From Portibacter marinus (GTDB lineage Bacteria > Bacteroidota > Bacteroidia > Chitinophagales > Saprospiraceae), in NCBI RefSeq assembly GCF_021533195.1, contig NZ_JAJNKB010000007.1, forward strand, positions 124,001 to 188,000: 64,000 nucleotides of DNA, in the 5' to 3' direction. The notes beneath the pieces were generated by a model that was not told where the DNA came from, did not search any database, and worked only from the letters and a program-made list of their open reading frames with translations. Made by a program: the position numbers and the translations under genes. Within the stretch, counting starts at the first letter, position 1. Each line of letters opens with the position of its first letter. Positions 45,607-55,691 of the stretch are shown here, one piece after another.

Positions 45607-46019
45607 CAAAAGTTAAAATGAAGCGCGTGAATGACAAAGTACATTTCCGCGCCTGGAATACGAGTGGTAATATTGCTTCGATGGATGGTTCACCCGGAAT
45701 AGGAGGGCAAGGAAAAGGCGTTAGGCCAATGGAGTTATTATTAATGTCAATGGCCGGCTGTAGTTCGATAGACATAGTCACCATTCTACAAAAAATGAGA
45801 CAAAATTTGAAGAATCTGGATGTGGAGGTAGAAGGATTTAGAGAGGAAGGTGCAATCCCGGCCGTCTTTACTAAAATTCATATTCATTATATTCTAAGCG
45901 GTGATTTAAAAGAAGCAAAAGTAAAAGAGGCCATCGATATGTCTTTAGGCAAATACTGCAGCGTTTCTAAAATGCTTGAAAAAGCAGCAGAAATAACAAG
46001 TTCCTATGAAATAGTCTAA
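45603..46019 (+). CDS. OsmC/Ohr-family protein
   Basis: A 138-residue OsmC-fold protein. The paired active cysteines are Cys53 in SMAGCSSIDIVTIL and Cys119 in GKYCSVSKML, a peroxidase-type pair for organic hydroperoxides. The N-terminus lacks the R-x-x-x long loop of Ohr and is closer to the YhfA-like OsmC group. It overlaps the upstream MBL gene by 4 bases and precedes metZ by 35, making a probable three-gene unit. Confidence 0.85.
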   Translation: MTKVKMKRVNDKVHFRAWNTSGNIASMDGSPGIGGQGKGVRPMELLLMSMAGCSSIDIVTILQKMRQNLKNLDVEVEGFREEGAIPAVFTKIHIHYILSGDLKEAKVKEAIDMSLGKYCSVSKMLEKAAEITSSYEIV

Positions 46020-46054
46020 AATTTAGCGCATTTCAGTATACCTTTAATCCTCAT

Positions 46055-47221
46055 ATGAAATTTGAGACAAAGGCGATTAGGCTACAGACCAGCCAAACAA
46101 AGCACAGAGAGCATAGTACCCCCATCTTTCCGACGAGTAGTTTTACCTTCGAAACTGCTGAGCAAATGAGAGATGTATTTGCCGGTGAGGAAGATGGAAA
46201 TATCTACAGTAGATTTACCAATCCTACCGTCCGTGAGTTTGAAATGAAGATGGCAGCATTGGAAGGTACTGAGGACGCAATAGCGACTGCAAGTGGGATG
46301 TCGGCTATTTTTGCAAGTTTTGTAGCATTTCTAAAAAAGGGAGACCACCTGCTCATATCCAGAGCCGTTTTTGGCTCAACCTACAAGATGATGGAAAATT
46401 ATCTATCCGGATTCGGAATTGAATATACTTTTCTAACGCCGGACCAGGGAGTTGATGAATGGACGGATGCGATAAGACCTAATACCAAAATGGTTTATTT
46501 AGAAACACCATCCAATCCAGGCTTGCACATTTATGATCTTCAGAATATTTCCCGATGGTGCAAAAAGCACGATTTGATGCTTAATGTGGATAACTGCTTC
46601 GCCACGCCCTATTTGCAAAGACCGGCAGCTTTCGGAGCAGATATCGTTTGTCATTCTGCTACAAAATTTATAGATGGACAGGGTCGGGTATTAGGAGGTG
46701 TGGTCTGTGGTTCAGCAGAAAATATGGAAAAGGTTTTCAATTTCGTCAGAAGTGCAGGCCCTTCTCTGAGTCCCTTTAATGCGTGGGTGCTAACCAAATC
46801 CTTAGAAACCCTTGCCGTTAGAATGGATAGACACTGTGCAAATGCGTATCAATTGGCCACAATGTTACAAGGACAAGAGAAAATCAAAAAAGTGAATTAC
46901 CCGTTTCTAGAGAGTCACGCTCAATCCGACATTGCTCGTAGGCAAATGTCACAGGGTGGTGCCATAGTCACATTTGACCTGAAAGGCGGGGTGGATGCTG
47001 GTCGAATATTTTTAAACAATTTGAAAATGCTCTCGCTTACCGCTAACTTGGGCGATACCAGGAGCATCGCATCACACCCATCTTCGACGACTCATCGCAA
47101 ATTGACGGAAAACGAAAGATTGTCATTGGGGATCACTCCTGGCTTAATTAGAATTTCAGTAGGATTAGAGCATCTGGATGATATTTCAGGTGACATTATC
47201 CAGGCCCTGACCAATATATAG
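46055..47221 (+). CDS. metZ: O-succinylhomoserine sulfhydrylase (PLP)
   Basis: A 388-residue Cys/Met-metabolism PLP enzyme. The PLP lysine is Lys204 in CHSATKFIDGQGRVLGG, a stretch typical of MetZ rather than MetB; the aromatic and arginine groups in YSRFTNPTVRE near 51-61 and SSTTHRKL near the C-terminus complete the active site. It makes homocysteine from an activated homoserine and sulphide in the cytoplasm. It follows the MBL and OsmC genes closely, which may handle reactive sulphur. Confidence 0.9.
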   Translation: MKFETKAIRLQTSQTKHREHSTPIFPTSSFTFETAEQMRDVFAGEEDGNIYSRFTNPTVREFEMKMAALEGTEDAIATASGMSAIFASFVAFLKKGDHLLISRAVFGSTYKMMENYLSGFGIEYTFLTPDQGVDEWTDAIRPNTKMVYLETPSNPGLHIYDLQNISRWCKKHDLMLNVDNCFATPYLQRPAAFGADIVCHSATKFIDGQGRVLGGVVCGSAENMEKVFNFVRSAGPSLSPFNAWVLTKSLETLAVRMDRHCANAYQLATMLQGQEKIKKVNYPFLESHAQSDIARRQMSQGGAIVTFDLKGGVDAGRIFLNNLKMLSLTANLGDTRSIASHPSSTTHRKLTENERLSLGITPGLIRISVGLEHLDDISGDIIQALTNI

Positions 47222-47244
47222 GCCCTTAAAATCGTTAGTTGCGC

Positions 47245-48270
47245 ATGAGGTATTTTTTGTTGATGATTGTTCTAATTTCTTGTAAAACCATTCCTCAAGG
47301 GAGCTTTGAAGTTGAACAAAAAAGAGACTTTCCCGACTATAGCGAGCTCAAGTATTGGGCAGCACATCCCCAGAAGAAAGACAATGCTGATCGAACACCT
47401 GGATCAATTTACGAAGATATGCAGTCTGAAGCAGAGGCTGATGTGTTTTTTCTACATCCAACGACTTACACTAAGGAAAAGGGCAATACGGAGTGGAATG
47501 GAAATCTGGATGACGAGGAGCTTAATGAAAAAACCGATGAAACAGCCATTTTGTTTCAAGCCAGTGTTTTTAATGGTGCAGCTAAGATTTATGCTCCAAG
47601 ATACAGGCAAGCGCACATCTTTTCCTATTACACAAGGTCTGATGGCTATGATCAATCCTCTGCAGAACAGGCTTTTGAATTGGCCTATTCTGATGTACGC
47701 AAAGCTTTTGAATACTATCTACAGCATTGGAACGAGGGTAGACCCATCATCATAGCCTCACATAGCCAGGGGACCACTCATGCTAAGAAACTGGTGAAAG
47801 AGTACTTCGAAGGTGAGCCCCTGATGAGTCAATTGGTTGCAGCTTACCTGATAGGAATTCCAGTTAGCAAATCAGAGTTTTCAGAATTGGAACCTTGCCA
47901 GAATAGCACTGAAACCGGCTGTTATGTTTCCTGGAGATCATACCAACGCGGATATCTGCCACAGTGGAAAGACGGAGCTGAAGATATTGTGGTGACCAAT
48001 CCCTTAAGTTGGACCACTGATACCCTCTATGTGCCGGCGAGTGAAAATGATGGCACGGTCTTGTATGATTTTAATAAAGGAGTGAAGAAGGGAATTGTTG
48101 ATGCGCAAAGGCATAAAGGTCATTTGTGGGTGACAAAGCCTAAGTTTAGGGGCAGCATATTTTTAAGGACAAGAAATTATCACATTGCCGACTATAATTT
48201 CTTTTATGCCAATATGCGAGAGAATGCGAAAGAACGAGTACAGGCTTTTTTACAAAGGGAAAACCAATAA
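47245..48270 (+). CDS. DUF3089 alpha/beta-hydrolase-like lipoprotein
   Basis: A 341-residue lipoprotein (MRYFLLMIVLISC; lipobox cysteine near 13). The mature part matches DUF3089: FLHPTTYTKE, APRYRQAHIFSYYTR and the serine elbow IASHSQGTTHAKKLVKEYF. An in-frame TTG two codons earlier (47239) is a weaker start. An esterase-like activity outside the membrane is inferred from the elbow GxSxG variant SHSQGT. It ends immediately before the next gene's ATG. Confidence 0.8.
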   Translation: MRYFLLMIVLISCKTIPQGSFEVEQKRDFPDYSELKYWAAHPQKKDNADRTPGSIYEDMQSEAEADVFFLHPTTYTKEKGNTEWNGNLDDEELNEKTDETAILFQASVFNGAAKIYAPRYRQAHIFSYYTRSDGYDQSSAEQAFELAYSDVRKAFEYYLQHWNEGRPIIIASHSQGTTHAKKLVKEYFEGEPLMSQLVAAYLIGIPVSKSEFSELEPCQNSTETGCYVSWRSYQRGYLPQWKDGAEDIVVTNPLSWTTDTLYVPASENDGTVLYDFNKGVKKGIVDAQRHKGHLWVTKPKFRGSIFLRTRNYHIADYNFFYANMRENAKERVQAFLQRENQ

Positions 48271-49425
48271 ATGGAGTTATATAAATCGAGGTCAAAATGG
48301 AGGATACTCCTCGCGATTTTCGGGATGATTATTGTAGTCATCACTTCATTTTATTCTTATTTTTTAGCGAATCAATTGGGTGAAAAAGAACTAAAAAGCG
48401 TTAAGTTGTTTGCTTTGGCCCTGGACGAAGCTTATGCCAATGAAGACTTAAACGCCGATCTCAAATTAGTTGATCAGATTATCAGGAATAACACTGTACC
48501 AGTAGTTTTAGAGGATGAAGAAGGAAATCTGGAAGGGTCAAATTATCCGGAAGAAAAACTTTTAGATCAGGAATTTCTAAAGAAACAGGTTGAAAAGTCA
48601 AAAAGAAATTTCGAACCTATTCAAGGAACTGGATATTCCAGGGTTATTTATCTTAACTACTCCAGGCTATACAATCTTATTCGTCTTTACCCTTTGGTCC
48701 AGTTTTTACTGGTTGCCATTTTCATACTCCTGGGTTATCTGGTATTTTCTGCTTCTAGGAGAGAAGAGCAAAATAGAGTGTGGGCGGGAATGGCAAAAGA
48801 AACCGCACACCAACTAGGAACGCCTATCTCTGCCATACTTGGATGGTTAGAAATGCTGAAGGTCGACGAAAACATCACCGAAAACCAGATTGAAATCATA
48901 GGCGAATTGACCAATGATGTGGACCGCCTTAATTTGGTGGCTGATCGATTTTCAAAAATAGGCTCAGAACCAAAACTGGAGAGATACGAGATCTATGAAA
49001 TCCTCCAGGAGACTAAGGAATACATGGAAAAACGTGCTTCCAGAAATGTCAGATTTGATTTTCCACCCGCTTCTGACCATGAAACCTATGTCAGCATTAA
49101 CAAACATCTTTTTGTTTGGGTACTAGAAAACCTCATCAGAAATTCACTGGATGCGATGGAAGGGAAAGGTGAAATATCGGCCAAAGTAAACACGGAAGCC
49201 AATCAAGTCGTTATACTTTTATCGGATACTGGTAAAGGGATCCCGGATTCTAAGCAAAAAACCGTATTTATGCCGGGATATTCTACAAAGTCACGCGGAT
49301 GGGGATTAGGATTATCTCTTGCAAAAAGGATCATTGAACAGTATCATAAGGGCAAAATATTTGTTAAAAATTCTAAATTGAATGAGGGGACTACATTTCA
49401 GATCAACTTACCTAAAACTTCTTAG
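48271..49425 (+). CDS. Membrane sensor histidine kinase
   Basis: A 384-residue kinase: transmembrane helix 12-30, a periplasmic sensor of about 110 residues, a second helix (about 142-160), then HisKA-like dimerisation with His180 in MAKETAHQLGTPISAIL and an ATPase (NLIRNSLDAM, DTGKGIPDSKQ, GWGLGLSLAKRI). It has no adjacent response regulator. It begins right after the DUF3089 stop, and its end overlaps the TonB-receptor gene start by 44 bases, coupling the two. Confidence 0.92.
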   Translation: MELYKSRSKWRILLAIFGMIIVVITSFYSYFLANQLGEKELKSVKLFALALDEAYANEDLNADLKLVDQIIRNNTVPVVLEDEEGNLEGSNYPEEKLLDQEFLKKQVEKSKRNFEPIQGTGYSRVIYLNYSRLYNLIRLYPLVQFLLVAIFILLGYLVFSASRREEQNRVWAGMAKETAHQLGTPISAILGWLEMLKVDENITENQIEIIGELTNDVDRLNLVADRFSKIGSEPKLERYEIYEILQETKEYMEKRASRNVRFDFPPASDHETYVSINKHLFVWVLENLIRNSLDAMEGKGEISAKVNTEANQVVILLSDTGKGIPDSKQKTVFMPGYSTKSRGWGLGLSLAKRIIEQYHKGKIFVKNSKLNEGTTFQINLPKTS

Positions 49426-51856
49426 TCTCCTATTTTTATTATTGGGAACTTACCACTCTCAGTGTCAAAAAACCATCACCATTACTGATCAGCAAGATGA
49501 ACCCCTTATAGGAGTCGAAATTTATAATGATCAATTTACTTTTGCGAAGGTGAGTGACCTAAATGGTCAGGTGGAAGTTTCAGAGACTTTTGAGAATGAA
49601 TGGCTTAATCTTAAGTACCTAGGTTTTAAAAATGAACGTATCAATCTAAAAACCATTGATCTTCAAGACATTACTATAAAATTAGAACCTACCAACGAAA
49701 TTCTGGAAGAGGTGATTCTGGTGGGTAGAAGTGACATTCGCTCGAGAGATTTTCTGCAAAAAATAGATGCGGTTAGAAGTGAAGACATTGCCGTGACCAA
49801 TCCACAGACCTCGGTGGACGCTTTAGCCAGAAATGCAGATGTATATGTACAGAAGTCACAAATGGGTGGAGGGTCACCAGTGATCAGAGGATTTGAAGCA
49901 AATAAAGTGCTTCTGGTCGTAGATGGCGTCAGATTAAATAATGCCATTTACAGAAACGGCCACTTGCAGAATGCCATTACCATCGATAATTCCATGTTAG
50001 AACAAATGGAAGTGATTTATGGACCTTCTTCTTTAATGTATGGTAGTGACGCCTTAGGTGGGGTCATACACTTTCGAACCAAAGATCCAGTTTTAAATTT
50101 AGATGAAAATCGCAAAGCAAGAGTTTTTGGAAATTATTTTGCCAGATACGGTAGTGCTAATCAGGAAAAAACCGTACATGGTGATATTAATATTGGCTTT
50201 AAGAAATGGGCGAGTTTAACAAGTGTTTCATACAGTGATTTTGATGACTTGCGCATGGGTTCCAGGAGAACTAAAGCATATCCTGAATATGGAAAAAGGT
50301 TTGAATTTCAGATTCCGGCGACAAGCGAGGGTAGTATTTTTCTGCCTGCTGAAGATCGTGTTGAATCTAATCCAAATCCAAACATTCAAGTGGCGACCGG
50401 ATACAGCCAATTTGATTTTTTGCAAAAATTCAGGTTTCAGATCAATGATCGAATGAATATTACGGCAAATATTCAGAGTTCCACTTCATCTGACATCCCC
50501 AGATACGATCAACTGATTGTAAAGGATGGTGAAAATTTCAGGTTTGCAGAATGGTATTATGGCCCTCAAGACCGATCGCTGTACAGTCTGAAGTACAAGT
50601 GGACTGAGAGCAAGCCATGGATGGATGAATTCTTGGTCATAGCGTCTCGCCAGAATATAGAAGAATCCAGAATACAAAGGGGATTCGGCTTTACCTTTAG
50701 AGAGGTAGGTGTAGAGACTGTAGGTGTCAGTGCTTTGACGATTGATGCAAAGAAGGACATTTTTAGTCGACGCAAGCATACAATTTATTACGGTGCTGAT
50801 TTTCAATACAATACAGTTCAATCTGAAGCATGGGAAGAAAATATCATTGGTGACGTAAGAAATGACAAAGCATTAACTCGATATCCCAGTGCAGGTTCCA
50901 CCATGAATATAGGTGGCATCTATGCGCAATACATTAATGAGTCTCCTGATTCTAACTTTGTTTTTCATGGAGGTCTCAGATTTTCTTCATATGCTACTTC
51001 TGTTAAGTACCTGGAGTCTGATCCTATCCAATGGCCTTCTTTCTTCTATGATGGGGTCAATGCTATCAATAGCTCCGTTAGTTGGTCAGCTGGAATCAAT
51101 TGGCAACCAACTCCTGAGTGGACTCTAAGACTTCTGTCTTCTACTGCTTTTAGAGCTCCCAATGTTGATGACATTGGAAAGTTAAGAATCAATAATGACA
51201 ATGTGGTGGTTCCCAATACTAGCTTAGACGCAGAGCAATCTTGGAATGGTGAAGTGAACATCAACAGAAGTTTCGGGAGAGGAAGTCAATTATCAATAAC
51301 CTCATTTTATACAAGACTGACAGATGTCATCATTCGTCAAAATTTCATGTTGCCAGATGGAAGCACAACATTTATAAGCAATGGGCTTACCTATAATGTG
51401 GAAGCGAATGTCAATGCTGAAGAAGCAGAAATTTATGGACTGTCGGTAAATTTCAAATATTCAATTTTAAACAGTCTTTTACTTTCAAGTTCTCTGAATT
51501 TCATCAAGGGTTCAGTGCTTGGAGATGAACAACAACCGCTATCTCACTTACCCCCTCTTTACGGCCGCACACAATTAGAATACAATTTAGATCAGTGGAA
51601 TTTTACGCTTTTAAGCCAATATAATGGTCGAAAGCCATTGGAAGAATTTGGAGGCAGTGTCGACAATCCTGAATACGCGACACCTGAAGGTGCGCTTGGT
51701 TGGACTATCGTGAATGCTTATGCAGATTACAAGTGGAGAAATTACACTTTTCAGTTGGGAGTGGAGAATATATTTGACAAGCATTACAGGCCATTTGCTT
51801 CAGGAGTGAGTGGACCGGGACTGAACGTGATCGCAGCCATAAGAGGTTCGTTTTAA
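49382..51856 (+). CDS. TonB-dependent receptor (haem/siderophore-like)
   Basis: An 824-residue outer-membrane receptor. Signal peptide (to about 29), a CarboxypepD_reg-like domain (about 30-115), a TonB-box/plug (about 120-235; SPVIRGFEANKVLLVVDGVR and NAIYRNGHLQNAI) and a 22-strand barrel ending in the aromatic-final VIAAIRGSF. The plug text resembles haemin/haemoglobin-type receptors. It imports a scarce ligand powered by TonB-ExbBD. It starts 44 bases inside the kinase gene. Three Asp-box proteins follow downstream. Confidence 0.9.
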   Translation: MRGLHFRSTYLKLLSLLFLLLGTYHSQCQKTITITDQQDEPLIGVEIYNDQFTFAKVSDLNGQVEVSETFENEWLNLKYLGFKNERINLKTIDLQDITIKLEPTNEILEEVILVGRSDIRSRDFLQKIDAVRSEDIAVTNPQTSVDALARNADVYVQKSQMGGGSPVIRGFEANKVLLVVDGVRLNNAIYRNGHLQNAITIDNSMLEQMEVIYGPSSLMYGSDALGGVIHFRTKDPVLNLDENRKARVFGNYFARYGSANQEKTVHGDINIGFKKWASLTSVSYSDFDDLRMGSRRTKAYPEYGKRFEFQIPATSEGSIFLPAEDRVESNPNPNIQVATGYSQFDFLQKFRFQINDRMNITANIQSSTSSDIPRYDQLIVKDGENFRFAEWYYGPQDRSLYSLKYKWTESKPWMDEFLVIASRQNIEESRIQRGFGFTFREVGVETVGVSALTIDAKKDIFSRRKHTIYYGADFQYNTVQSEAWEENIIGDVRNDKALTRYPSAGSTMNIGGIYAQYINESPDSNFVFHGGLRFSSYATSVKYLESDPIQWPSFFYDGVNAINSSVSWSAGINWQPTPEWTLRLLSSTAFRAPNVDDIGKLRINNDNVVVPNTSLDAEQSWNGEVNINRSFGRGSQLSITSFYTRLTDVIIRQNFMLPDGSTTFISNGLTYNVEANVNAEEAEIYGLSVNFKYSILNSLLLSSSLNFIKGSVLGDEQQPLSHLPPLYGRTQLEYNLDQWNFTLLSQYNGRKPLEEFGGSVDNPEYATPEGALGWTIVNAYADYKWRNYTFQLGVENIFDKHYRPFASGVSGPGLNVIAAIRGSF

Positions 51857-52076
51857 AGCGATCTTTAGTGATCGGGTACTTAACATATTGATTTGAACAT
51901 GCCTCACCCCTATTTACAAGCACAAACTCACCTTCACTTCTAAGTCTCTCTTCCCGTCCACACAACCACTTTCACATCAGATTTGCATACATACGCACTC
52001 TCCCCTACAAAATTCCCCAAGCTTTAGCAGTTTGGAAGATCGAATTCATTAATTTGCGACAAAATACAATCCATCC

Positions 52077-53090
52077 ATGCGTCAATTCCTGATCCTAGTT
52101 ACGCTTTTTCAGCTTCATTTTCTCTTAGCTCAATCCCCTATCACCAAGGTATACATAGAAAATGTGTTTACGGACTCAACGCTTAACTGCCGGGCTCTGG
52201 AAATCTCGAATGGTGATTATTTTTTTGCTACTTCTGATGGAAGAGTGATGAAAAGTACCGCTTTGGGCATAAGCGCAGAGTTAATATGGCCACAGGACCA
52301 ACTCAATAGTCCTAACTTTAGATCATTGGCCATCGTGAACGACAATGTCTTTGCTTTGGGAATAGGTTCGCCTGCGCTTCTCTATAAAAATGGAGAGATT
52401 GTGTATCGCGAGGATAATGTTGATGCATTTTATGACTCTATGGAATTTTGGAATGAGATGGAGGGAATAGCTATGGGCGATATGGTAGGTGGTTGTATGA
52501 GTATCATCATCACCAGGGACGGTGGCGAAACCTGGGCTAAGGTACCATGCGAAAAATTACCAGATGGCGTAGAAGGGGAAGGTGCATTTGCCGCAAGTGA
52601 CACCAATCTTAAATTAATTGGGGATCATGCCTGGATAGCTACCGGCGGAATGGTCAGTAGGATTTTTCACTCTTCAGATAAGGGAGAGACCTGGGAGGTT
52701 TTTGAATCTCCTGTGATACAGGGAACAGCCACTACAGGAATGTACTCTATCGATTTTTACGATCTTCAGACGGGTTTTGCAGTGGGAGGTGATTATACCA
52801 GTCCGGAGGGTAATCAGGGCACAAAACTTAAAACAACGGACGGTGGTCAAACCTGGAATTTAGTCGCTAATGGCAAGGATCCAGGATATCGAAGTTGTGT
52901 CCAATTCGTTCCGGAAGGCAACGCCAAGCAAATTATTTTGGTAGGTTTCAATGGCATCGACGTTTCCAATGATGGTGGAGAAAGCTGGAAACACCTTAGT
53001 GACGAAGATTTCTATACCCTCAGATTTGTGGACTCGAGAGAGGCCTATGCTGCAGGAAAAGGTAGAGTCAGCAGATTAATATTTGAATAA
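52077..53090 (+). CDS. Asp-box beta-propeller protein (Ycf48/oxidoreductase-like)
   Basis: A 337-residue exported propeller. A signal peptide ends near 20 (HFLLAQS). Four Asp boxes are visible: ITRDGGETWA, HSSDKGETWE, KTTDGGQTWN and VSNDGGESWK. The layout is close to Ycf48-like or BNR oxidoreductase-type propellers. It heads a run of three Asp-box genes (10-base and 41-base gaps). Binding or glycan handling outside the cell is inferred. Confidence 0.82.
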   Translation: MRQFLILVTLFQLHFLLAQSPITKVYIENVFTDSTLNCRALEISNGDYFFATSDGRVMKSTALGISAELIWPQDQLNSPNFRSLAIVNDNVFALGIGSPALLYKNGEIVYREDNVDAFYDSMEFWNEMEGIAMGDMVGGCMSIIITRDGGETWAKVPCEKLPDGVEGEGAFAASDTNLKLIGDHAWIATGGMVSRIFHSSDKGETWEVFESPVIQGTATTGMYSIDFYDLQTGFAVGGDYTSPEGNQGTKLKTTDGGQTWNLVANGKDPGYRSCVQFVPEGNAKQIILVGFNGIDVSNDGGESWKHLSDEDFYTLRFVDSREAYAAGKGRVSRLIFE

Positions 53091-53100
53091 AAGCTGAAAT

Positions 53101-54357
53101 ATGAGAGATAAAACAAGAAGTGGATGGTTTGTGATGGTACTGTTATCTATTATCTTTTCATGTAATTCTCATGAGAACATTACCTTCACAGAATCCGAAT
53201 TAAACATTATAGAAACACCCTCAAAAGTGGGTGGAGAGCCCAATCTCTATGTATCACCTTCCGATCATGTGTACTTATCCTGGGTGGAATATGCCGACGA
53301 TACTACAGACGTCTTATTGTTCTCTAAACTCCAGGACAATGTCTGGTCGAAGCCCAAAGAGATTGCAAGAGGTGGAAATTGGTTTGTAAACTGGGCGGAT
53401 TTTCCATCCTTAATTGCCTTTGGCAGCAATGATCAGGAAATGATGGCCCATTGGCTTCAAAAAAGTGCTGCGGGAACTTTCGATTATGATGTAAGAATAT
53501 CCTTATCTCATGACGGGGGTGAAACCTGGGAGGATTCTTTTGTTCCTCATCGAGACTCGCTACCTTCTGAACACGGATTCGTAAGCATGGTCCCCTGTAG
53601 TGATTCATCAACTATGGCCATTTGGTTGGACGGAAGGAAAACAGTAGGCGAAGGGATGGATGATCATGAAGGTGGACATGGGCATCATGGATCAATGACA
53701 CTCAGAGGTGCAGTTGTTGATGTCAAAGGAGCACTTTCCTACGAAGAAGAATTAGATTCGAAAATTTGTGATTGTTGTCAAACCAGTGCAGTGAAAGTCG
53801 GAGACGATATTCTGGCGGCCTACAGGGATAGATCGGAGGAAGAAATAAGAGATATTTCAGTAGTCAAATGGTCTGATGGTCAGTGGTCTAATCCTGTTAA
53901 TGTTTCCAAGGACAACTGGAAGATTGCAGGATGTCCGGTCAATGGACCTTCATTAGCTGCGTACAATGATAATGTTGCATTGACATGGTTTACAATGGAT
54001 GGAGAGCAGGCCAAAGTAAAACTCGCTTTTTCGAGAGACTCCGGGGATCAATTTGGGAAAGCTATTAGGGTCGATGACGGCAATCCGATGGGTCGTGTGG
54101 ATGTGGTGATGCCTTCCGAAAAGAAGGCCATCGTTTCATACATCGAAAGGAATGATGAAGGAGCTGTTTTTAAGATCAAGTCAATAGATCACCAAGGTGT
54201 TATCGATCACGAGATGACCATCTCTGATTTTGATGCCTCCAGATCAAGTGGATTTCCACGGATGGTTCGATCCAGTGATCAACTGATTTTCGCTTGGACT
54301 GCTGTGGATAGTAGTACAACTTCTGTAACTTCGGCAATCCTGAACATGATGCCCTAA
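53101..54357 (+). CDS. Asp-box lipoprotein with CDCC and His-rich motifs
   Basis: A 418-residue lipoprotein (SIIFSC lipobox, Cys21) with Asp boxes (SLSHDGGETWED at 134-145 and FSRDSGDQFG later). Inserted between blades are a histidine-rich loop HEGGHGHHG (189-197) and a CDCC motif (223-226), plus a later GCPVNGPS cysteine. Such clusters suggest metal binding, unusual in a sialidase-like propeller. It sits downstream of the TonB receptor and next to a sialidase, so it may handle a metal- or haem-containing ligand. Confidence 0.78.
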   Translation: MRDKTRSGWFVMVLLSIIFSCNSHENITFTESELNIIETPSKVGGEPNLYVSPSDHVYLSWVEYADDTTDVLLFSKLQDNVWSKPKEIARGGNWFVNWADFPSLIAFGSNDQEMMAHWLQKSAAGTFDYDVRISLSHDGGETWEDSFVPHRDSLPSEHGFVSMVPCSDSSTMAIWLDGRKTVGEGMDDHEGGHGHHGSMTLRGAVVDVKGALSYEEELDSKICDCCQTSAVKVGDDILAAYRDRSEEEIRDISVVKWSDGQWSNPVNVSKDNWKIAGCPVNGPSLAAYNDNVALTWFTMDGEQAKVKLAFSRDSGDQFGKAIRVDDGNPMGRVDVVMPSEKKAIVSYIERNDEGAVFKIKSIDHQGVIDHEMTISDFDASRSSGFPRMVRSSDQLIFAWTAVDSSTTSVTSAILNMMP

Positions 54358-54398
54358 TTATGAAAATGAGGATTAATGTGAAAAATAAGTTATAAAAT

Positions 54399-55445
54399 AT
54401 GAAGTACACTGCTACTACCGTCTTGATATATTTAATGATGGTTTGCTCAATCGCTGCGCAGGACTTCGAATTGCTTTTTGATTCTGAGGATCTGGATAAA
54501 GGCTGTTACAGAATCCCAGCAATTGCTACAGCCAATAACGGACATGTTTTGGTGGCAATTGATGAGCGAGTAGGGAAGTGTGATGATCTGCGATCTCATG
54601 AAGATATCAATATTGTCATCAGGCGTAGTTTTGATCATGGAAAAACATGGCAGCCATTAGAAAAAATTATTGATTTTCCTAACGGCCAATCTGCTTCTGA
54701 TCCTTCTTTCATCGTAGACCATCACAAAGGTGCTATTTTCCTTTTCTATAATTATATGGATGTTCTTGACGAGCCTAATCAATACTATTTCCACATGACT
54801 AAGAGTTTGGATAACGGTGCCACCTGGACCAAACCTATAGACATAACCCCACAAATATCAAAAGATTCCTGGGCTAAGGATTTTAAATTTATCACTTCTG
54901 GAAGAGGTATTCAGACCAAACAAGGATGGTTACTTCATACGCTAGTGCATCTTGAAAAAGGCGCCTTTGTCTACGGAAGTGTCGACAACGGAGAAGCATG
55001 GAGCCTGATGAGTGGTGCTCTCTCCCCGGGCGATGAATCTAAAATCGTGGAATTAGATGATGGTCGATGGATGGTAAACTCCAGGGTGAATAAGGCAGGC
55101 ATGCGCTGGATTCACATCAGTAATGATCAAGGTAAAACATGGATTTCTGAACAGGATCCTAACTTAATAGATCCATCCTGCAACGCCTCCCTTATCAATA
55201 AAAATGGCATGCTATATTTCTCCAATGCCTTTGACAATAAGGAGAGAAAAAATTTGTCGCTTCATAGAAGTGCTGACGCAGGCCAATCCTGGCAGGAAAT
55301 CGAATTAATTTACAATGGTCCTGCCGCATATTCTACTATGGATTTTCTAAATACTGGAGAAATTGGGATTGTTTTTGAAAAAGATAACTATACAGAAGTT
55401 GTATTTAAATCTATTTCACTCCAAAAGAAAAAGGATAGAAATTAA
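54399..55445 (+). CDS. nanH: Exo-alpha-sialidase (GH33-type)
   Basis: A 348-residue secreted neuraminidase. Signal peptide (to about 22), then the catalytic FRIP-type motif as CYRIPAIA near 36-43 and four Asp boxes (RSFDHGKTWQ, SLDNGATWTK, SNDQGKTWIS, SADAGQSWQE). An active-site arginine and aspartate region NGQSASDPSF follows. It releases terminal sialic acid from glycans outside the cell. No nan catabolic genes lie here. The gene symbol is by family resemblance. Confidence 0.87.
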   Translation: MKYTATTVLIYLMMVCSIAAQDFELLFDSEDLDKGCYRIPAIATANNGHVLVAIDERVGKCDDLRSHEDINIVIRRSFDHGKTWQPLEKIIDFPNGQSASDPSFIVDHHKGAIFLFYNYMDVLDEPNQYYFHMTKSLDNGATWTKPIDITPQISKDSWAKDFKFITSGRGIQTKQGWLLHTLVHLEKGAFVYGSVDNGEAWSLMSGALSPGDESKIVELDDGRWMVNSRVNKAGMRWIHISNDQGKTWISEQDPNLIDPSCNASLINKNGMLYFSNAFDNKERKNLSLHRSADAGQSWQEIELIYNGPAAYSTMDFLNTGEIGIVFEKDNYTEVVFKSISLQKKKDRN

Positions 55446-55691
55446 GCTACCCTCTACGACCTTATAACCACCAATCTTCAAACTTTCAAGCTTGCTTTTT
55501 ATACCAACAGAAATGCATCCTTGTCTTAATTTCTTGATTCAATTCCAAATGATGTGAACATAAGAAAACTTACCTGTCCATCTTATAAAATCAATATACA
55601 CCAATTATAAATCGGACACCGCCTGTCCGAAATCGCACAATATATATTAAAGAATAATATATAAACTATACATAATCAGTAGTGTAAATGG

